NCBI GenBank assembly: GCA_947471985.1
Contig: CANIZL010000021.1
Span: 1 to 64,000, forward strand
Length of the DNA: 64,000 nt
From: Verrucomicrobiota bacterium
Lineage (GTDB): Bacteria > Verrucomicrobiota > Verrucomicrobiia > Limisphaerales > UBA9464
Direction of reading: 5' to 3'
Shown here: positions 17,469 to 27,715 of the stretch, piece by piece
How positions within the stretch are numbered: position 1 is the first letter of the stretch
Layout of the letters: each line of letters opens with the position of its first letter
Made by a program: the position numbers and the translations under genes
Notes under the pieces: model-generated
The model's database searches: none
What the model saw: the letters and a program-made list of their open reading frames with translations, nothing else
Told to the model about the DNA's origin: nothing

Positions 17469-18147
17469 AATGGACGCGCTCCGTCCCTGCGCCTTGCACC
17501 TGTCGGGGGGGCCTCCGGTCCCACGCTGATCTCTCGTTCATGTTGCTCTCCGGAAGGACCCGGAGCCCCTTCCTGTCTGCCGCCACCCGGCGCACATTCT
17601 CCCAAGAGCCAGCGCGCCCCCCCCGAAGGCCGGGGAACGATCACGCCCGGCCCGCCTCCGACTCGCCCATCAATAACCAGGAGCCTGCCCCGCTGTTTCC
17701 GATCACCGCGAAACGAGCGTGCTGTTTATTCACCCACTTTCTCCATCGGTATTGCCAGGTTTTGTCGCAGCTCTCTCCCGCTGAACACCCAACTGCGAGA
17801 AAAGGACTTAAAAGCGTTCGAATCATCTGGAAAACGATCTCCAATAAGAAGCCTGGTGCGCAATTTCGACTTTCAACCGGGCCCTGAATTCTCGCGAATA
17901 TTGAACCTGGCTCCGGAGTTGGCCGCACCGGTTCGCTGACTCGGAACCTACGAACCTGGCCCGCTGCTATGAACCTGCCCCCACTACCCAGTGCAGCCCG
18001 TCCAGAGAATCACTAATGCTGCTTGTAACCTTTGCCGGGAATTGGCATAGCAGTCGGTATGGACGTCTCCCTGCCCCCCAGTCGACGCCCGGCCCCAGTC
18101 CCGGGTGCCGGCGATTTGGCAGGAAACTGCCTAAAACTCGCCTTGGT
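17469..18147. other. About 680-bp intergenic region
   Basis: No convincing gene on either strand. It contains an A/T-richer stretch (about 17670-17860) unlike the flanking DNA. Two near-copies of 'TATGAACCnnnCCCCCACTACC' occur, at about 17968 and at 18147, the second spanning the DUF1800 start codon. The DUF1800 promoter presumably lies here. Confidence 0.4.
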
Positions 18148-21069
18148 ATGAACCCCTCCCCCACTACCACTACCCCCGGAAGCCCACGTTCCGGCACACC
18201 AATCACCCTGCACCTGCTCTGGCAGATCCTGTTGGCCTTCTTCCTGGCCACCGGTTCGCCAGCCCAGGCGCAGGTCGCCGGAGCCGTCGTCGTCTATCCG
18301 ACTACCTCCAGTCTGGAGATCGGCACCACCCAGCAGTTTACCGCCTACGTTCCGATCTCACCCAATACCATCACTTGGTCGGTGAACAACGTCCTCGGCG
18401 GCAACGCTACCTACGGTACGATCACTCCGGCCGGCTTGTACACCGCACCGGCGGTCGCACCCGCGGCCAACGTCGTGAGTGTTCGCGCCACCAGCACCGC
18501 CTATCCCGGCTCGGTCGGCACCGGCACGTTGACGATTACCCGCAAGTACCCCTGGCTGTGGAGCGTATCGCCCTCACCGCTGGCCACCGGCAACTATCAG
18601 GTCAGCTTCAACGGCGCCAATTTCGCCCCGGATTCAAAGGCGCTGGCCAACGGGGTGGCACTGACTACCACATACGTCTCTCCCACCAAGATTGTGGCGA
18701 CCGGCAATGCCGCCGCAGCGGGCACGATTATTTTCGCTGTTCGCCAACCGGGTCTCGGCGCCGTCACCGGCAATACCGTGTCCGTCACGGTCAAAACCGC
18801 CGTCGTCAGCGTCGCCGTCTCGCCCACGAGCGCTTCCGTGGCACTGGGATCCACCCGTGCCTTCACCGCCACCGTAAGCGGTAGCGCCAATACCGGCGTC
18901 ACTTGGTCCGTCAACGGCACGGTCGGTGGTTCCGCCACGATTGGAACCATCACCCCGGCCGGCGTCTATACCGCGCCCGCTGTCCTACCCTCGCCCGCCA
19001 CCGTTACCGTCCGCGCCACCTCCGCCGCGGATCCCACCGTCTTCGCCCAATCCACCATTACCCTGACCACGCCGCCCGTCGTGGTCGCCGTCACACCCGC
19101 CACGGCCAGCGTGGTGCTTGGTGCAACCCAATCCTTTGCGACCACCGTCACCGGGAATGCGAACACCGCCGTCACCTGGTCGGTGAATGGCACCGCCGGC
19201 GGATCCGCCACCGTCGGTACCATCACCCCGGCGGGAGTTTATACCGCACCGCTGCTGATGCCGGCCCCCAGCACGATCACCCTCCGCGCCACCTCGGCGG
19301 CCGTCGGGACCGCGTTCGGTCAGTCCACCGTCACCCTCACCCTGCCGCCCGTCACTGTCGCCATCTCACCCGCTGGCGCGACGGTCCAAACCAGCGGATC
19401 CCAAACCTTCACCGCCACGGTGACCGGCACCGCCAACACGGCGGTAACGTGGTCGGTAAATGGCACGGTGGGTGGCTCCGCTGCTGCGGGCTTCATCACC
19501 CCGGCCGGCGTCTTCACCGCACCCGCCGCGAAGCCCGCCGCCGGAGCCGTAACCGTCCGGGCCACATCCGTGGCCAGCCCCTCGATCTACGCCCAGGCCC
19601 TCGTTTCCATTTCCCTGCCCCCACCCCCGCAGGTCTGGCTGTCGGGGGCCCGATTCCTCGATCAATCCTCCTTCGGCGCCTCACCCGCCACCCTGGCCCG
19701 CGTGGAACTCCTCGGCATTCCGGCCTATCTCGAAGAACAATTCACGCTGCCCGAGACCCCGATTCCGGTGCCCGCCGACAACTCCATGGGCCCTCTGCGC
19801 AATTGGGCTCTGTACAATTACGGCACCGCCAATGATCAACTCCGCCAACGGGTGGCCTATGCCTTGAGCCAGATTGTGGTGACCTCTGCCAACAAGCTGG
19901 TATACGCCAACGAATCCCTGCCGTACCTGCAAATTCTGAGCCGGAATGCTTTTGGCAATTATCGCACCCTCCTGCGCGAAATCAGCACCGGCCCGTCCAT
20001 GGGCAAATACCTCGATCTCGCCAATTCCATGAAACCCGGGCTCGCCGGCGGGGCCAACGAAAACTATCCGCGGGAACTGATGCAGCTGTTCACGATTGGC
20101 CTCTGGCAACTCAACCAGGACGGCTCGCAAAAGAAGGATGCGGCCAACCAACCGATTCCCACCTACACCCAGGCGACCGTCGCCCAAGTGGCCCTGGCGC
20201 TCACCGGATGGACCTACGCGACCGCTCCGGGAGCCACACCGCGGGTCAACAATTGGGAATACTTCGGCGCGCCGATGGAGACCCGACCGCAGAATCACGA
20301 CACCTCCGCCAAGACCTTTCTGGGCTGCAGCGTGCCGGCCAATCAGACGGTGGATCAGGATCTCGACAGCGTGCTCGACTGCCTGATGAGTCACCCCAAC
20401 ATCGCCCCCTTCATCGTCACCCGCCTCATCCGGAGCCTCGTCACCAGCAACCCCAGTCCCGGTTACATCCAACGCGTGGCGGACGTCTTCCTCGACAACG
20501 GCGCCGGCGTGCGCGGGGACCTGCAATCCGTGGTCCGCGCGATCCTCTTGGATCCCGAGGCCCGAGATGACAGCGCCCCGGTCGATCAAGGCCGTCTCCG
20601 CGAACCCATCCTGCAAATCTCGGCCTTGCTGCGCGCGCTCAATGGTGGGTTCACCGCCGGACATCAGGTCACGTATCTTTTCGACTACATGGCCCAGCCG
20701 ATTCTGGCGCCGCCGTCCGTCTTCAGCTGGTTCTCGCCGCTCTATCACATTCCGAAGAGCCCGCTGTTTGGCCCGGAATTCCAAATCTATTCCCCCACCG
20801 AAGCCGCCTTGCGGGGCAACTTCTTCTTCGAAGTCATCAACTACCCGGCGAGCGACATGGTGGTGGATCTTTCGCCCTTCCAGCCGTACGGCAACGACAT
20901 GCCCGGGCTGGTGGAAGCCGCCAATCAAATCCTGCTGCACGGTCGCATGCCCGACGCGATGAAGACCGTGCTCATCAACGCGGCCACCCCCGGGTATGAC
21001 GCGAAGACCCGCATCGAAACCGTCCTCTATCTCACCGCCTTGAGCGGCCAGTTTGCCGTCCAGTACTGA
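18148..21069 (+). CDS. DUF1800 protein with N-terminal Ig-like repeat stalk
   Basis: 973 residues from the ATG at 18148, which fits the signal peptide (ITLHLLWQILLAFFLATGSPAQA); a longer frame to 18016 has no signal. The N-terminal approximately 490 residues hold one diverged and three regular Big/Ig-like repeats of 91 residues with signature 'TWSVNGTxGGSATxGTITPAGVYTAP', plus an IPT/TIG-like segment between the first and second. The C-terminal half is a DUF1800 domain (FLDQSSFGASPATLARVELLGIPAYLEEQ, GGANENYPRELMQLFTIGL, ALTGWTY). DUF1800 proteins are exported, of unknown function, and commonly lie beside DUF1501, as here (40-bp gap). Confidence 0.9.
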   Translation: MNPSPTTTTPGSPRSGTPITLHLLWQILLAFFLATGSPAQAQVAGAVVVYPTTSSLEIGTTQQFTAYVPISPNTITWSVNNVLGGNATYGTITPAGLYTAPAVAPAANVVSVRATSTAYPGSVGTGTLTITRKYPWLWSVSPSPLATGNYQVSFNGANFAPDSKALANGVALTTTYVSPTKIVATGNAAAAGTIIFAVRQPGLGAVTGNTVSVTVKTAVVSVAVSPTSASVALGSTRAFTATVSGSANTGVTWSVNGTVGGSATIGTITPAGVYTAPAVLPSPATVTVRATSAADPTVFAQSTITLTTPPVVVAVTPATASVVLGATQSFATTVTGNANTAVTWSVNGTAGGSATVGTITPAGVYTAPLLMPAPSTITLRATSAAVGTAFGQSTVTLTLPPVTVAISPAGATVQTSGSQTFTATVTGTANTAVTWSVNGTVGGSAAAGFITPAGVFTAPAAKPAAGAVTVRATSVASPSIYAQALVSISLPPPPQVWLSGARFLDQSSFGASPATLARVELLGIPAYLEEQFTLPETPIPVPADNSMGPLRNWALYNYGTANDQLRQRVAYALSQIVVTSANKLVYANESLPYLQILSRNAFGNYRTLLREISTGPSMGKYLDLANSMKPGLAGGANENYPRELMQLFTIGLWQLNQDGSQKKDAANQPIPTYTQATVAQVALALTGWTYATAPGATPRVNNWEYFGAPMETRPQNHDTSAKTFLGCSVPANQTVDQDLDSVLDCLMSHPNIAPFIVTRLIRSLVTSNPSPGYIQRVADVFLDNGAGVRGDLQSVVRAILLDPEARDDSAPVDQGRLREPILQISALLRALNGGFTAGHQVTYLFDYMAQPILAPPSVFSWFSPLYHIPKSPLFGPEFQIYSPTEAALRGNFFFEVINYPASDMVVDLSPFQPYGNDMPGLVEAANQILLHGRMPDAMKTVLINAATPGYDAKTRIETVLYLTALSGQFAVQY
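18286..19630 (+). repeat. Tandem Ig-like (Big) coding repeats
   Basis: Three regular units start near 18811, 19084 and 19357, an exact 273-bp (91-codon) period. A more diverged unit (about 18286-18540) precedes them. Units share 'GTCGCC(G/A)TC' starts and the coding of TWSVNGT and TPAGVYTAP. Confidence 0.85.
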
Positions 21070-21109
21070 ACCCGCACCCCTCCACCTCAACTTAAAAAAA
21101 GATCCTTCC

Positions 21110-22453
21110 ATGAACTTCTCCCGGATCAATCGCCGTCAACTGCTCATCGGTCTTGGCGGCTCGGCCCTGCTCTCCCGGCTCGGCAGCATCAATGCCCTCG
21201 CGCAATCCAGCGTGCCTGATTACAAAGCGCTGGTCTGCGTCTTCCTGTCCGGCGGCAACGACGCCCACAACATGGTGGTGCCGTTGACGCAGGCGGCGTT
21301 CAATACCTACAAACAGGGCCGCGGTTCCATTGCCCTGCCCGACAACAACGGCGCGCTGCTGCCCGTGGAGACGCCCCAGGCCACGCCTTACGGATTGAAT
21401 CCCGGGCTCACCGCCATCCATCCGCTCTGGGCCTCCGGCCGGCTCGCCGTGCTGGCGAATACCGGCATGTTGGTGCAACCGGTGACCCGCGCGCAATTCC
21501 TCGCCAACGCCGCGCCTCTGCCGACCAACCTCTTTTCGCATGCCGATCAAATCCAGCAGATGCAGACCGGCAGCCCCAGCGGCTCCGGTGGCACGGGCTG
21601 GGGTGCGCGGGCGGCCGATCAAGTGCGGGCCTTGAATGGGGCCTCGGCATTCCCGGCGGCGATCTCCATCGCCGGCCCGGCGCTCTATTGCACCGGCAAT
21701 CTGATCCAATCCGCCAGCCTGCTTCCGGGGTTCAATCTGGATCCCTCCGGCATGAACCTCTGGCCGCAGGCCGCCGCCGACGCCCGCAAGACCGGACTCC
21801 AACAGATTCTCGGGCTCAACAGCGGTCTGACGCTCGTCCAGGCGGCCAACAAATCCCGCAAGGACGCGTTGGATCTCAATGCCCTGCTCACCGGAAACAG
21901 CGCCACACTGTCCACCGTCTTCCCCGGGACCAGCATCGGCAACCAATTGCAGCAGGTGGCCAAAGTCATCAAGCTGCGCACCACCGTGGGCATGAGCCGG
22001 CAGGTCTTCTTCTGCTCTCTGGGCGGCTTTGACACCCACGGTTCCCAAAGCTGGCAGCATTGGGATCTACTCAAGGATCTGTCCGAAGCCCTCGCCGCCT
22101 TCAATCTCGCCACCGACGAAATGGGCGTGGCCAATCAAGTGACCAGTTTCACGCTATCGGACTTCGGACGAACCCTGCAACCGAGCGGCACCGGCAGCGA
22201 TCACGGTTGGGGCAGCCATCATCTCATCATGGGTGGCGCGGTCCAAGGTGGACAGCTCTACGGCACGTTCCCCTCCCTCGCCCTGGGTGGGCCCGACGAC
22301 TCCGGCTCGCGCGGGGCGTTGATTCCCTCCACGTCGATCGATCAATACGGCGCCACACTGGCCGCTTGGTTTGGCGTACCCGCCGTGGATCTCCCGACCG
22401 TGTTCCCCAACCTGTCCAAGTTTGCCACCGCCAACCTGGGCTTCCTGGGCTGA
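21110..22453 (+). CDS. Tat-exported DUF1501 protein
   Basis: 447 residues. The N-terminus carries a twin-arginine signal (INRRQLLIGLGGSALLSRLG), so the protein is probably exported folded. The body is DUF1501, related to the alkaline-phosphatase/sulfatase superfamily: VCVFLSGGNDAHNMVVP, GWGARAADQV, FFCSLGGFDTHGSQ and LSDFGRTLQPSGTGSDHGWGSHHLIMGG, containing Asp/His residues suited to metal binding. The substrate is unknown. It follows the DUF1800 gene by 40 bp and is surely cotranscribed. The start at 21110 is set by the Tat signal. Confidence 0.92.
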   Translation: MNFSRINRRQLLIGLGGSALLSRLGSINALAQSSVPDYKALVCVFLSGGNDAHNMVVPLTQAAFNTYKQGRGSIALPDNNGALLPVETPQATPYGLNPGLTAIHPLWASGRLAVLANTGMLVQPVTRAQFLANAAPLPTNLFSHADQIQQMQTGSPSGSGGTGWGARAADQVRALNGASAFPAAISIAGPALYCTGNLIQSASLLPGFNLDPSGMNLWPQAAADARKTGLQQILGLNSGLTLVQAANKSRKDALDLNALLTGNSATLSTVFPGTSIGNQLQQVAKVIKLRTTVGMSRQVFFCSLGGFDTHGSQSWQHWDLLKDLSEALAAFNLATDEMGVANQVTSFTLSDFGRTLQPSGTGSDHGWGSHHLIMGGAVQGGQLYGTFPSLALGGPDDSGSRGALIPSTSIDQYGATLAAWFGVPAVDLPTVFPNLSKFATANLGFLG

Positions 22454-22486
22454 GGTCCGGCCTGGCACAGCGCGGCGTTCCCGCAC

Positions 22487-22522
22487 AAAAAAGCGCCCCG
22501 GAATTCTTCTGAATTCCGGGGC
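22487..22522 (-). terminator. Rho-independent terminator of the AAA+/FAH operon
   Basis: Perfect 11-bp stem CCCCGGAATTC (22496-22506) / GAATTCCGGGG (22511-22521), 4-nt loop, plus one further G-C pair. On the minus strand it is followed by GCTTTTTTG. It lies 34 bp after the FAH-family stop and 42 bp past the convergent DUF1501 stop. Confidence 0.9.
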
Positions 22523-22555
22523 TGATGGCCGCGTTACGCCGAGACGGGAGGCGAA

Positions 22556-23362
22556 TTAAACAGCCTCCGCGACGACCGGATTCGACAGCCGTCCGATGCC
22601 GTCGATCTCAATGGTCACCTGATCCCCGGGCTGGAGGAAGACCGGCGGCTTGCGCGCAAAGCCGACTCCGTGCGGCGTGCCCGTCAGGATCACCGTGCCC
22701 GGCAACAAGGTCGTGCTTCCGCTCAGGAAGACGATCAATGATGGCACGTCGAAAATCATATCGTCACAGCGCCAGTCCTGCATGACCGCCCCGTTGAGAT
22801 GGGTGCGAATCTTTAACACGGAGGGATCCGGGATTTCATCGGTCAAAACGAGGCACGGGCCCAACGGCGCGAAGGTATCGAAGGTCTTGCCCCGGGACCA
22901 CTGACTGCCCCCGTTCTTGATCTGCCAATCCCGGGCGCTGACATCGTTCGCACACGTATAACCCAGCACATGGCTGAGGGCGTTTTCCCGCGTGGCATTT
23001 TTGCAGCGCCGGCCAATGACCACCGCCAGTTCGCATTCATAATCCACCTCATCGCTGTGCAGATGACGCGGCAGCACGATCGGGTCATCCGGATTCTGCA
23101 CAGCCGACGGCGTCTTCATGAACAGCACCGGGAATTGCGGAATGGGAGCCTTTCCCTCCTCCGCGTGGCGCCGGTAGTTCAAGCCCACGCACAGGATGGC
23201 GGCGGGCGCGATCGGGGCGAGACGTTTGGCCACCACCGCCGGGCGGTCTGTGACTTGATAGGCACCGAAGAGGTCACCGGTGATCTGCCACTCGGTGCCG
23301 TCGGGACGTTGCGCGGCGTAATGGATGCCGCCTTGGGGATCTTGATAACGAATGATGCGCAT
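22556..23362 (-). CDS. Fumarylacetoacetate hydrolase (FAH) family protein
   Basis: 268 residues from the ATG at 23362 (MRIIRYQDPQGG); the open frame runs on to 23758 but that part overlaps the dehydrogenase gene in another frame. The FAH fold is supported by ILCVGLNYRRHAEE, the metal-binding acidic pair in DEVDYECELAVVIG, and GYTCANDVSARDWQ, followed by LTGTPHGVGFARKPP. Members hydrolyse or decarboxylate acylpyruvates and related 2-keto acids, or hydrate 2-keto-4-pentenoate, using Mg2+. The substrate cannot be assigned. Last gene of a four-gene minus-strand operon. Confidence 0.9.
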   Translation of the reverse strand: MRIIRYQDPQGGIHYAAQRPDGTEWQITGDLFGAYQVTDRPAVVAKRLAPIAPAAILCVGLNYRRHAEEGKAPIPQFPVLFMKTPSAVQNPDDPIVLPRHLHSDEVDYECELAVVIGRRCKNATRENALSHVLGYTCANDVSARDWQIKNGGSQWSRGKTFDTFAPLGPCLVLTDEIPDPSVLKIRTHLNGAVMQDWRCDDMIFDVPSLIVFLSGSTTLLPGTVILTGTPHGVGFARKPPVFLQPGDQVTIEIDGIGRLSNPVVAEAV

Positions 23363-23391
23363 GTTGGGGAAATTGATGGAAAGGGTGCCGT

Positions 23392-24390
23392 TCAGTTGGC
23401 CGGGCGAGCGGTCCGCGGAACGCCGTTGACGATATTGTCGAGGGGCTCGCCCAGAACCGCGGCCCGGGCGATGCGGGCGGACGTGGCGCGCATTTCGCGC
23501 TTGGACTCCACACTGCAAAACGCCGCGTGACAGGTGACGATCAAATTCGGCGTCGCGGCTTCCTCCGCGGTGCGCAGCGGTTCGTCTTCCACGACATCCA
23601 GGCCGGCACCGGCCAAGCGGCCGTGCCGCAAGGCTTCGAGAATGGCGGTCTTCTGGATGATCGCGCCGCGGGCCGTATTGACCACGAAAGCGTCGGGCTT
23701 CATCAGGGCCAGCTCCCGCTCGCCGATCAGATGATGGGTTTCGGCATTCAACGGGCAATGCACCGAGACGACATCCGAGCGCCGCAGCAATTCATCCAGC
23801 CCGGCCACCCGGGTAATCCCAATGGCTTTGTGGACGCCGTTCGGCAGGTGGGGATCGTAGAAGCAGACCTGAAATCCCAGCGCCTTGGCCCGCAAAGCGG
23901 TGGCGGTGCCGATGCGGCCGAGGCCGATGATGCCAAAGGTCAGTTCCCGCAGCCGACGCAGCCGGGGTTCCACGGCGATGGACCACCCGAGCCGCTTGGC
24001 CTCGGCATCCAACGGGAACAACTGCCGGCACAACGCGAGCGTCAGCGCGAGGGCATGATCAGCGACTTCTTCCGTCCCGTAATCCGGCACATTGCACAAC
24101 GCCAGCCCCCGCTGCGCCGCGGCCGCTCCATCGACGCTGTCGAAACCCACCCCGTTGCGGATCAACGCCCGGCAGGACGTCAGACGCGCAATGGTGGGCG
24201 CGGTCACCTGAATGTTGTGCCAGATGATGAGGGCCTGAGCGTTTAAAATTTCCCCCGTAAAATCCGCCTCCGTATCGCAGAGGAACGTCTTCACCACCGC
24301 CGCGTCACCAAGAATCCCGGATTCAATGCTGGCCGCGGGATCGCCCACCGGTTGACGGGCCCAATCAATGATGGCGACGAGAGGTTTCAT
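23392..24390 (-). CDS. D-isomer-specific 2-hydroxyacid dehydrogenase, CtBP/phosphoglycerate-dehydrogenase-like
   Basis: 332 residues from the ATG at 24390 (MKPLVAIIDWARQP). The NAD-binding Rossmann motif GLGRIG (about 156-161) and the catalytic trio Arg241 (NTARGA), a Glu near 268-270 (VVEDEPL) and His288 (TCHAAF) are present. Such enzymes reduce 2-keto acids or oxidise 2-hydroxy acids with NAD(H). CtBP-like members have varied substrates, so none is assigned. The stop is 29 bp upstream of the FAH-family start, and the pair may work on related 2-oxo acids. An upstream extension of the frame to 25074 overlaps the TPR membrane gene and is not real. Confidence 0.9.
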   Translation of the reverse strand: MKPLVAIIDWARQPVGDPAASIESGILGDAAVVKTFLCDTEADFTGEILNAQALIIWHNIQVTAPTIARLTSCRALIRNGVGFDSVDGAAAAQRGLALCNVPDYGTEEVADHALALTLALCRQLFPLDAEAKRLGWSIAVEPRLRRLRELTFGIIGLGRIGTATALRAKALGFQVCFYDPHLPNGVHKAIGITRVAGLDELLRRSDVVSVHCPLNAETHHLIGERELALMKPDAFVVNTARGAIIQKTAILEALRHGRLAGAGLDVVEDEPLRTAEEAATPNLIVTCHAAFCSVESKREMRATSARIARAAVLGEPLDNIVNGVPRTARPAN

Positions 24391-24482
24391 GTGGAGATGC
24401 GCCGCTACGATTGATCGGACGGGACACTGCGGGCAAGTAAGAACGAAGTTCGTGACCACCGTGCGGCCCGCCGCCGCCGCAT

Positions 24483-25759
24483 TCAACGCCGAAGGCGCAC
24501 CAACATCAGGGCGTTCACAATCCAAGGACACGCCACAAACCCGATCCCCATCAAGCCCAGCGCGCCCTGACCGACATCCCCCAGGGATCGCCTCCCGAAG
24601 AACTGCCCCACGGACGCGCCGGCGTAAACCACCGTCACCACCGCCATCAATCCGGCAAAGGCCAGCATCAGATACTTCGGCCAACCAATCGGCACCTGAT
24701 AGATACCCGCAACGGGCAGGGACAAGGCGAGAAAGCCGGCAGCCGCAATGATCAGGCTGGCGGGAAAGCCCAGGAAACACCAGGCGCTGACGAAGAGCAG
24801 GGAAACAAACAAACATCCCCCGACCGCATTGGCCGCCTGCGCTTCGATCGGCGTCAACACCAGGCGACCGAAGGAGTGCAACCGCAGCATGAGATTTCCC
24901 AGCGGCCGCGCGAGCCAGGTGAGCAAGACGAAGCTGATATACAGGATCTGCACCGGCAGGATCCAGCCGCTCCATTCCGGATGCGACCGGCTGAGCGAAC
25001 TCAGCATCTGACTCCCGAAATACCCGCCCAGAATCACGCCCCATTGCGCCGTGGAACTCAGCCGCTGCATCCACAAAAACCAGCGCAGCATGAGCGAGTA
25101 AACGGGATTGCCCGCCTTGATGGCCTCCAGGATACCCAAGCGGGCGTGCTCATTGTCCGGATCCAACCGCAGCGCCTCGCGGAAATGTTGCTGGGCCTCC
25201 TTGCGCTTGCCGGAATGCAGCAAGGTCCAGCCGAGGTTGGCGTGCGACCATGGATCCTCGGGAGCGCGGGATAGCGTGGCCGCCAAGGTCGCTCCTGCCT
25301 CCGCCCGCCGCCCCAACTGCGTCAGGGCCATCGCCCGGAGATTGTTCGCCGCGACGTGCTCCGGATCGAACGTGAGCGCTTGTTCGGCCGCTGCGAGGGC
25401 CGCGGGCCAGTCGCGTCGTTGATAAAAGAGCTGCGACCGCACCGCGTGATAGGCCGGATCCTCCGGCTCCAAACGGATGGCCTCGTCGATCGCTCCCAGC
25501 GCGCGGACATATTCGCCCCGTTGCGACAGAACGCTGGCCACGACGTAGTGCGCGAATCCCAGGTCCGGTGCCAGGTGCACTGCCTGGGTGGCTTCGCGTT
25601 CGGCGTCGGCCAATTTCTCCGACTGCGCCAAACAGAGCCCCAGCAATGCGTGCGCCGCAGCATCGTCGGGTTCCTGCGCGAGCAATTGCCGCAATTGATC
25701 CGCCGCCAAATCGAAACGCTGTTGTTGAAACAGCAACTCGGCGCGCTGCCGTAAGGGAT

Positions 25760-25763
<4 letters not shown>
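24483..25763 (-). CDS. TPR-repeat protein with C-terminal multi-pass membrane domain
   Basis: 426 residues. The N-terminal approximately 200 residues contain about five TPR units (AELLFQQQRFDLAADQLRQL, AHALLGLCLAQSEKLADAE, SHANLGWTLLHSGKRKEAQ). The C-terminal half has about six hydrophobic segments (ILPVQILYISFVLLTWL, LIIAAAGFLALSLPVAG and others). The GTG start (25763-25761) overlaps the TGA of the AAA+ gene (25762-25760), giving GTGA and implying translational coupling. The soluble TPRs would present a scaffold at the membrane for the ATPase encoded upstream. Enzymatic function: none visible. Confidence 0.85.
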
Positions 25764-27205
<1,442 letters not shown>

Positions 27206-27362
27206 GGCCCTAGGGAAGCGGTCCGCCACCGGGGTGGCAACGGGGATCGGGCGTTGGCCCGGCAGATTTCTCCGCCTCGAGCCCGGCCACGGAAAATGCA
27301 GGGCGGCTCCGGCTTCGGTTGCCGTCCCCGAGTGCTCTCCTCAATCTATCGGCCCTCGGCAC

Positions 27363-27712
27363 ATGCTACCGCGGAATTCATACCCCCACTGGATCGGGTT
27401 GATTTTCGGCCTCGCCGGGCTGGTTCCGCTGCCATCGCCGCCCCCACCCTGGCCCGCTTTTATTTGATCGAGCGGTATCTCCAGACGGGCATCCTGCTCC
27501 ATTTCGATACCTTGGAACGACGCCGCTACGACGTGCAGTCCACCACCAATTTCGCCGCCCTGCAGCAACCCGTGGACGTCCACTCGCCCGATTGGACCAC
27601 CGTGTATTCCATCGGTCCCCTGCCCTTTCCCGACCACTACATTCATTTCGAACCCACCACCAATACCCCGGGCCCCGCGGCGCGGTTTTATCGGATCGTG
27701 GTTACGCCCTGA
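27363..27712 (+). pseudogene. Small secreted protein gene, apparently frameshifted
   Basis: The ATG at 27363 opens a good signal peptide start (MLPRNSYPHWIGLIFGLAG) but this frame stops at 27467. The adjacent frame, open to TGA at 27710-27712, supplies SAAIAAPTLARFYLIERY and then ILLHFDTLERRRYDVQSTTNF and a C-terminal FYRIVVTP, typical of secreted verrucomicrobial proteins. Joining the two by a single-base shift near 27417-27430 gives a sensible approximately 116-residue exported protein with an Ala-x-Ala cleavage site. As sequenced it is broken, or the read has a one-base error. The next gene starts 3 bp later. Family unknown. Confidence 0.5.
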
Positions 27713-27715
27713 CCC

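Noticed and set aside
17540-17887. 115-codon frame in the intergenic region before DUF1800
   Set aside because: No start context, no hydrophobic or domain pattern, and the region lacks the codon bias of neighbours.
18286-19630. CRISPR-like array
   Set aside because: The period is 273 bp and units are coding Ig-like domains, not short repeats with spacers.
19681-21129. 482-codon minus-strand frame across DUF1800
   Set aside because: Mirror of a conserved coding region; no motif.
23363-23758. N-terminal extension of the FAH-family protein
   Set aside because: Overlaps the conserved C-terminal half of the dehydrogenase in another frame; Arg-rich, without family similarity.
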